NCBI GenBank assembly: GCA_964387935.1
Contig: CAYLZN010000323.1
Span: 1-6,598, forward strand
Length of the DNA: 6,598 nucleotides
Direction of reading: 5' to 3'
From: CAYLZN01 sp964387935
GTDB lineage: Bacteria > Acidobacteriota > Vicinamibacteria > Vicinamibacterales > JAFNAJ01
Shown here piece after piece: positions 4,484-6,598 of this stretch. The number at the start of each line of letters is the position of its first letter. Positions within the stretch are counted from its first letter, which is position 1. The notes below the pieces were generated by a model. The model saw only the letters and a list, made by a program, of their open reading frames with translations, did not search any database and was not told the DNA's origin. A program made the position numbers and the translations under genes.

Positions 4484-5295
4484 GACACCTCCCGGTCGAT
4501 GGACTGCGCCCACGCTTGGACGCGGGCGATCTCCGCCTGGCGGGCATCGAGCGGCCCGGCTCGGGGGACGCACTCGGCCCAGTGGCGCGCCAGCGCGGTG
4601 GGGGTGAGCGTCACGGTCGGCCACATCGCCCGGTACGCCGCGGCGCGCTGGTGGATCTCGTCGGGGGTGGCGTCGACAGCGCGGAGATCCTTCAGCGCGG
4701 CGTTGAGCGCGCCTCGGGCCGGGCGGGTCAGTTCGGCGGGGTCGATCTGGCAGGCGTCGACGGCGGCGTCGAACAGCGGATCGCGCTTGCGAGGTGTCTT
4801 CCCAGTTTTTGACTGCTGCCGCGTAAGTACCTCGTCAGAGGTACTTACTAGGTCTTGGGGTTGTTCTAGGACGTTCTGGGTCTCACAGCTGTGAGACCCC
4901 GTTGATGCACCAGTGAGACCCCGTTCGGCCTCACGGGGTGTCACTGGTGAGACCCCGTCATCGGTACGGGGTGTCACTGGTGAGACCCCGTCGGGAGCGT
5001 CGGACTGCGGCTCTCCCATGACGATCGTGTACCGGTTCGGCCGCCGGTCCGCGCGCATCTCGGCCCGTCCGCCGGCCTGATGCTCGACGACGAGCACGCC
5101 GGATGCCTGGAGCCTCGCGAGGGAGCGGTAGAGCGTCGGGCGGGACACTCTCGCCTTCCGGGCGAGGGTCGTCACGGTCGGCCACGCGTCGGTGCCGTCG
5201 TCGTCCGCGGCGTCCGCGATCGCGAGGAGCACCACGTGGTCGGTGCCGGTCGTCTGTGCGTGGTCCCACACCCACGACATCACCCGCACACTCAC
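4480..5295 (-). CDS. Winged-helix replication initiator (lambda O-like replisome organiser)
   Basis: Probably binds the repeats inside its own gene and recruits the helicase loader and helicase to start phage DNA replication. The GTG at 5295 overlaps the upstream stop (GTGA) and has AAGGAGG 7 nt upstream; an in-frame ATG at 5415 would overlap the previous gene heavily and was rejected. Of 271 residues, about 1-92 form a winged HTH (WPTVTTLARKARVSRPTLYR, then SGVLVVEHQAGGR and NRYTIVM). Residues 94-170 are a low-complexity linker containing a tandem DDGVSPVTPR repeat. Residues 171-243 form a helical C-terminal domain (DPLFDAAVDACQID, LTRPARGALNAALKDLR, ATPDEIHQRAAAYRAMWP) of a type I associate with actinophage replication-initiator-like proteins. 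The next gene, overlapping by 4 bases, looks like a helicase loader, the lambda O-P order. The role is inferred from domains and context; an HTH regulator is the alternative. Confidence 0.82.
   Translation of the reverse strand: MSVRVMSWVWDHAQTTGTDHVVLLAIADAADDDGTDAWPTVTTLARKARVSRPTLYRSLARLQASGVLVVEHQAGGRAEMRADRRPNRYTIVMGEPQSDAPDGVSPVTPRTDDGVSPVTPREAERGLTGASTGSHSCETQNVLEQPQDLVSTSDEVLTRQQSKTGKTPRKRDPLFDAAVDACQIDPAELTRPARGALNAALKDLRAVDATPDEIHQRAAAYRAMWPTVTLTPTALARHWAECVPRAGPLDARQAEIARVQAWAQSIDREVS
4823..4848. repeat. Perfect 11-bp inverted repeat with 4-nt loop
   Basis: GTAAGTACCTC (4823-4833) and GAGGTACTTAC (4838-4848) are perfect reverse complements separated by GTCA. The hairpin lies inside the initiator gene, about 30 bp past the iteron array in the direction of transcription, in a stretch (4801-4880) of about 53% GC, clearly below the rest of the window. 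A palindrome beyond the iterons is also a feature of the lambda origin. Confidence 0.9.
4878..4992. repeat. Iteron-like array of the 12-mer GTGAGACCCCGT
   Basis: Direct copies of GTGAGACCCCGT occur exactly at 4891-4902, 4913-4924, 4947-4958 and 4980-4991. Inverted copies with one mismatch (ACGGGGTGTCAC) lie at 4933-4944 and 4966-4977, and a 9-base inverted match GGGTCTCAC at 4878-4886. Copies 3 and 4 belong to a 27-bp exact direct repeat (4933-4959 and 4966-4992) with a period of 33 bp. Each pair forms a 26-bp near-palindrome with a 2-bp centre; copy 1 forms a perfect 22-bp palindrome (4878-4899). The array lies in the linker-coding part of the initiator gene. Iterons bound by the encoded initiator are the likeliest explanation; a plain 33-bp coding duplication does not explain the extra copies or the dyad symmetry. 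Confidence 0.9.
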
Positions 5296-5597
5296 CCCAC
5301 GTCCTCCTTCCTCGCGATGCGCGACGGCCGGCGGGTACCGAGCAGCCGTGCGCACTCGCGGCATCTGGTCCACCCGAACGGCCGGAGATCCGCCACGGCT
5401 GGAGGCCACGGCCACGTCGTGCCGGTCTCACCGCCGATCCGCACGAGCCGCGCCGGCGCGCCGCACTCCGCCACGGCGTCGAGGAGCCCGACTGTGGAGC
5501 CGTGCACGACGTCGCCGTCCGGCTCCCGCGAGCAGTGCGGCCCCGTGAGGGCCAGCGTCACGCCGTCCGCCGGGAACTGCACCGCGATGCCCGTCAC
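5292..5597 (-). CDS. Hypothetical cysteine-containing phage protein, 101 aa
   Basis: I do not recognise this protein. The GTG start at 5597 overlaps the methyltransferase stop by 4 bases and has a GGAGG 7 nt upstream, so the start is well supported. The 101 residues contain four cysteines (22, 45, 79, 82); the last two form a CREC knuckle in TRCRECARLLG, followed by a basic tail (RRPSRIARK). This hints at a small metal-binding or nucleic-acid-binding protein, but the two upstream cysteines are not in a recognisable ribbon spacing. The stop overlaps the initiator start by 4 bases. Its place between a DNA methyltransferase and a replication initiator suggests early, DNA-related expression. No signal peptide or membrane segment is apparent. 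Confidence 0.8.
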   Translation of the reverse strand: MTGIAVQFPADGVTLALTGPHCSREPDGDVVHGSTVGLLDAVAECGAPARLVRIGGETGTTWPWPPAVADLRPFGWTRCRECARLLGTRRPSRIARKEDVG

Positions 5598-6598
5598 CCT
5601 GTCGCCTCCACCCGGTCGAGGTACTGCACGTCGGTCAAGAGCATCCCGATCCGCTCGGCCGCGAGTGCGACGTTCCGTTCGTCGATGTCGATGCCGATCG
5701 CGTCTCGGCCCATCCCCGTCGCGACCGCCAGCGTCGTACCCGACCCGGCGAACGGGTCGAGGACCACACCCGGGCGCCACGAGTCGTGGCCGCAGTCGGT
5801 CCAACCGACCGTCTCGTGTCGCATCTCCCACCCGACCTCCGGCGCACGGTCCTGCCGGCCCGCCGCTGGCCGCTCGCCGTTGGCGTGCTTGACCCTGGTG
5901 GAATCGTCCTTCTCTCCGACACGTGTCGTCTCGGTGATCCGCCGCGATGGCTCCCCGCACACGGTGCACACCTTGCGGGGGCACATCGACGCGATCGGCG
6001 TCGTGCACAGCGCCGGCGGCCACGTCGCGTAGTGCGCACCCCGGTAGCCGTGGGTCGGGAGCGACCACCAGTCCAACGGCGGAGCGCCGGCAGGATGGGA
6101 CGGGACACGCTCCGAGTACCCGGCGACCCGCACCTCGGCACGGTCGGCGTCTCGCTTCGGGCCGTTCGTCGTGCGGCGCCGCTGGTCCTTCACCTCCGCC
6201 GGGTCGCCGCGCACCGCGTCGAGGTCGAACCACCGATCCCGCGACGTGCACGCGACGACGATCTCCGACGTCGCCGGCCGGTACTTATCTCCCAATGCGC
6301 CTACCGGCGGGTTCGGCCGGCACCACCGGACCGTGTTCCGCACCCGCCACCGGCCCGCCGGAGACGGCATCCCCGTCAACGGGTGGATGCCGTACGCGAG
6401 GGCGACGCGGTAGAGCTCGGGGACCATGCACAGCGACTTGACGAGCGGCCAGCCCGGCCCGGAGTTGGCAGGCAGCATCGTCGGTTGGTTCTTTGGTTCG
6501 GAGCGCCGATGCCGGGGCTCCGGAGCTGTCCGGCCGGAGTAGGTGTCGCCCAGCTCGACGGCGAGCGACCCGTGCGGGGCGAGGACCCGCCTCCACTC
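5594..6598 (-). CDS. DNA methyltransferase, beta-class N4-cytosine/N6-adenine type (5' end outside window)
   Basis: Transfers a methyl group from SAM to an exocyclic amino group of adenine or cytosine in DNA, probably to protect phage DNA from host restriction. The frame is open to the window edge, so the start is missing; 334 residues are visible. The visible part begins with RVLAPHGSLAVELGDTYSG, the segment that normally follows the catalytic motif IV (D/S-P-P-Y/W), which must therefore lie outside the window. The SAM-binding motif DPFAGSGTT is near visible residues 281-289, followed by GRDAIGIDID. Catalytic motif first and SAM motif last is the beta-class order. A probable zinc knuckle sits between them: CPRKVCTVCGEP (about residues 206-217) with DCGHDSW near 268. 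The stop overlaps the next start by 4 bases (GTGA). The family is certain; the methylated base and the target site cannot be read from this part. Confidence 0.93.
   Translation of the reverse strand, partial: EWRRVLAPHGSLAVELGDTYSGRTAPEPRHRRSEPKNQPTMLPANSGPGWPLVKSLCMVPELYRVALAYGIHPLTGMPSPAGRWRVRNTVRWCRPNPPVGALGDKYRPATSEIVVACTSRDRWFDLDAVRGDPAEVKDQRRRTTNGPKRDADRAEVRVAGYSERVPSHPAGAPPLDWWSLPTHGYRGAHYATWPPALCTTPIASMCPRKVCTVCGEPSRRITETTRVGEKDDSTRVKHANGERPAAGRQDRAPEVGWEMRHETVGWTDCGHDSWRPGVVLDPFAGSGTTLAVATGMGRDAIGIDIDERNVALAAERIGMLLTDVQYLDRVEATG

Larger units (their letters stand above)
4801..4992. other. Candidate phage replication origin inside the initiator gene
   Basis: This segment combines an iteron-like array (4878-4992), a lower-GC stretch (4801-4880, about 42 G/C in 80) that could ease unwinding, and a perfect hairpin (4823-4848), all within the winged-helix initiator gene. 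In gene direction the order is iterons, then the lower-GC segment with the palindrome. The lambda origin has the same parts in gene O. The elements are seen directly; origin function is inferred from layout and from the adjacent initiator and loader genes. Confidence 0.62.

Noticed and set aside
4878..4992. CRISPR-like repeat array.
   Set aside because: The repeats are 12 bp with irregular spacing, alternate in orientation and lie inside a coding gene; no cas gene is present.
5296..5415. N-terminal extension of the initiator to an ATG at 5415.
   Set aside because: It would overlap the preceding gene by about 120 bp and ignores the strong Shine-Dalgarno and GTGA coupling at 5295.

Overview
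The window looks like part of the genome of a high-GC double-stranded DNA phage or prophage of an actinobacterium. All twelve protein genes lie on the minus strand. Most adjoin by 4-base ATGA or GTGA stop/start overlaps, and several protein families are typical of actinobacteriophages. No structural, integrase or host housekeeping gene is visible, so phage, prophage and related element cannot be fully separated.

Read in the direction of transcription (right to left), the first block (6598 to 2969) is a replication and DNA-modification operon. It holds a beta-class DNA methyltransferase whose start lies outside the window; a 101-residue cysteine-containing protein; a winged-helix replication initiator; a probable helicase loader with a C-terminal zinc motif; a 49-residue membrane protein; a zinc-ribbon protein; and a 144-residue protein that may have an ADP-ribosyltransferase-like fold. 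The middle of the initiator gene carries an array of a 12-base sequence (four copies in one orientation, two inverted copies and one 9-base inverted match), followed by a lower-GC stretch with a perfect 11-bp hairpin. This matches the lambda plan, in which the origin lies inside gene O and the helicase loader gene P follows, so the window probably contains the replication origin.

The junction region (2968 to 2142) has an HTH-HNH endonuclease gene between two imperfect direct repeats of about 40 bp. After it come a candidate sigma-70 promoter, a nested hairpin and a tRNA-like sequence with a CAT anticodon.

The last block (2138 to 124) codes for a SAM-dependent methyltransferase, a GT-A-like glycosyltransferase and a family 2 glycosyltransferase, translationally coupled and probably making or modifying a glycan. 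A small canonical HNH endonuclease follows, of the kind often found next to terminase genes. The left end (1 to 123) is non-coding. It gives a C-rich transcript with no U over 93 nt, which could be a Rho-dependent termination region.
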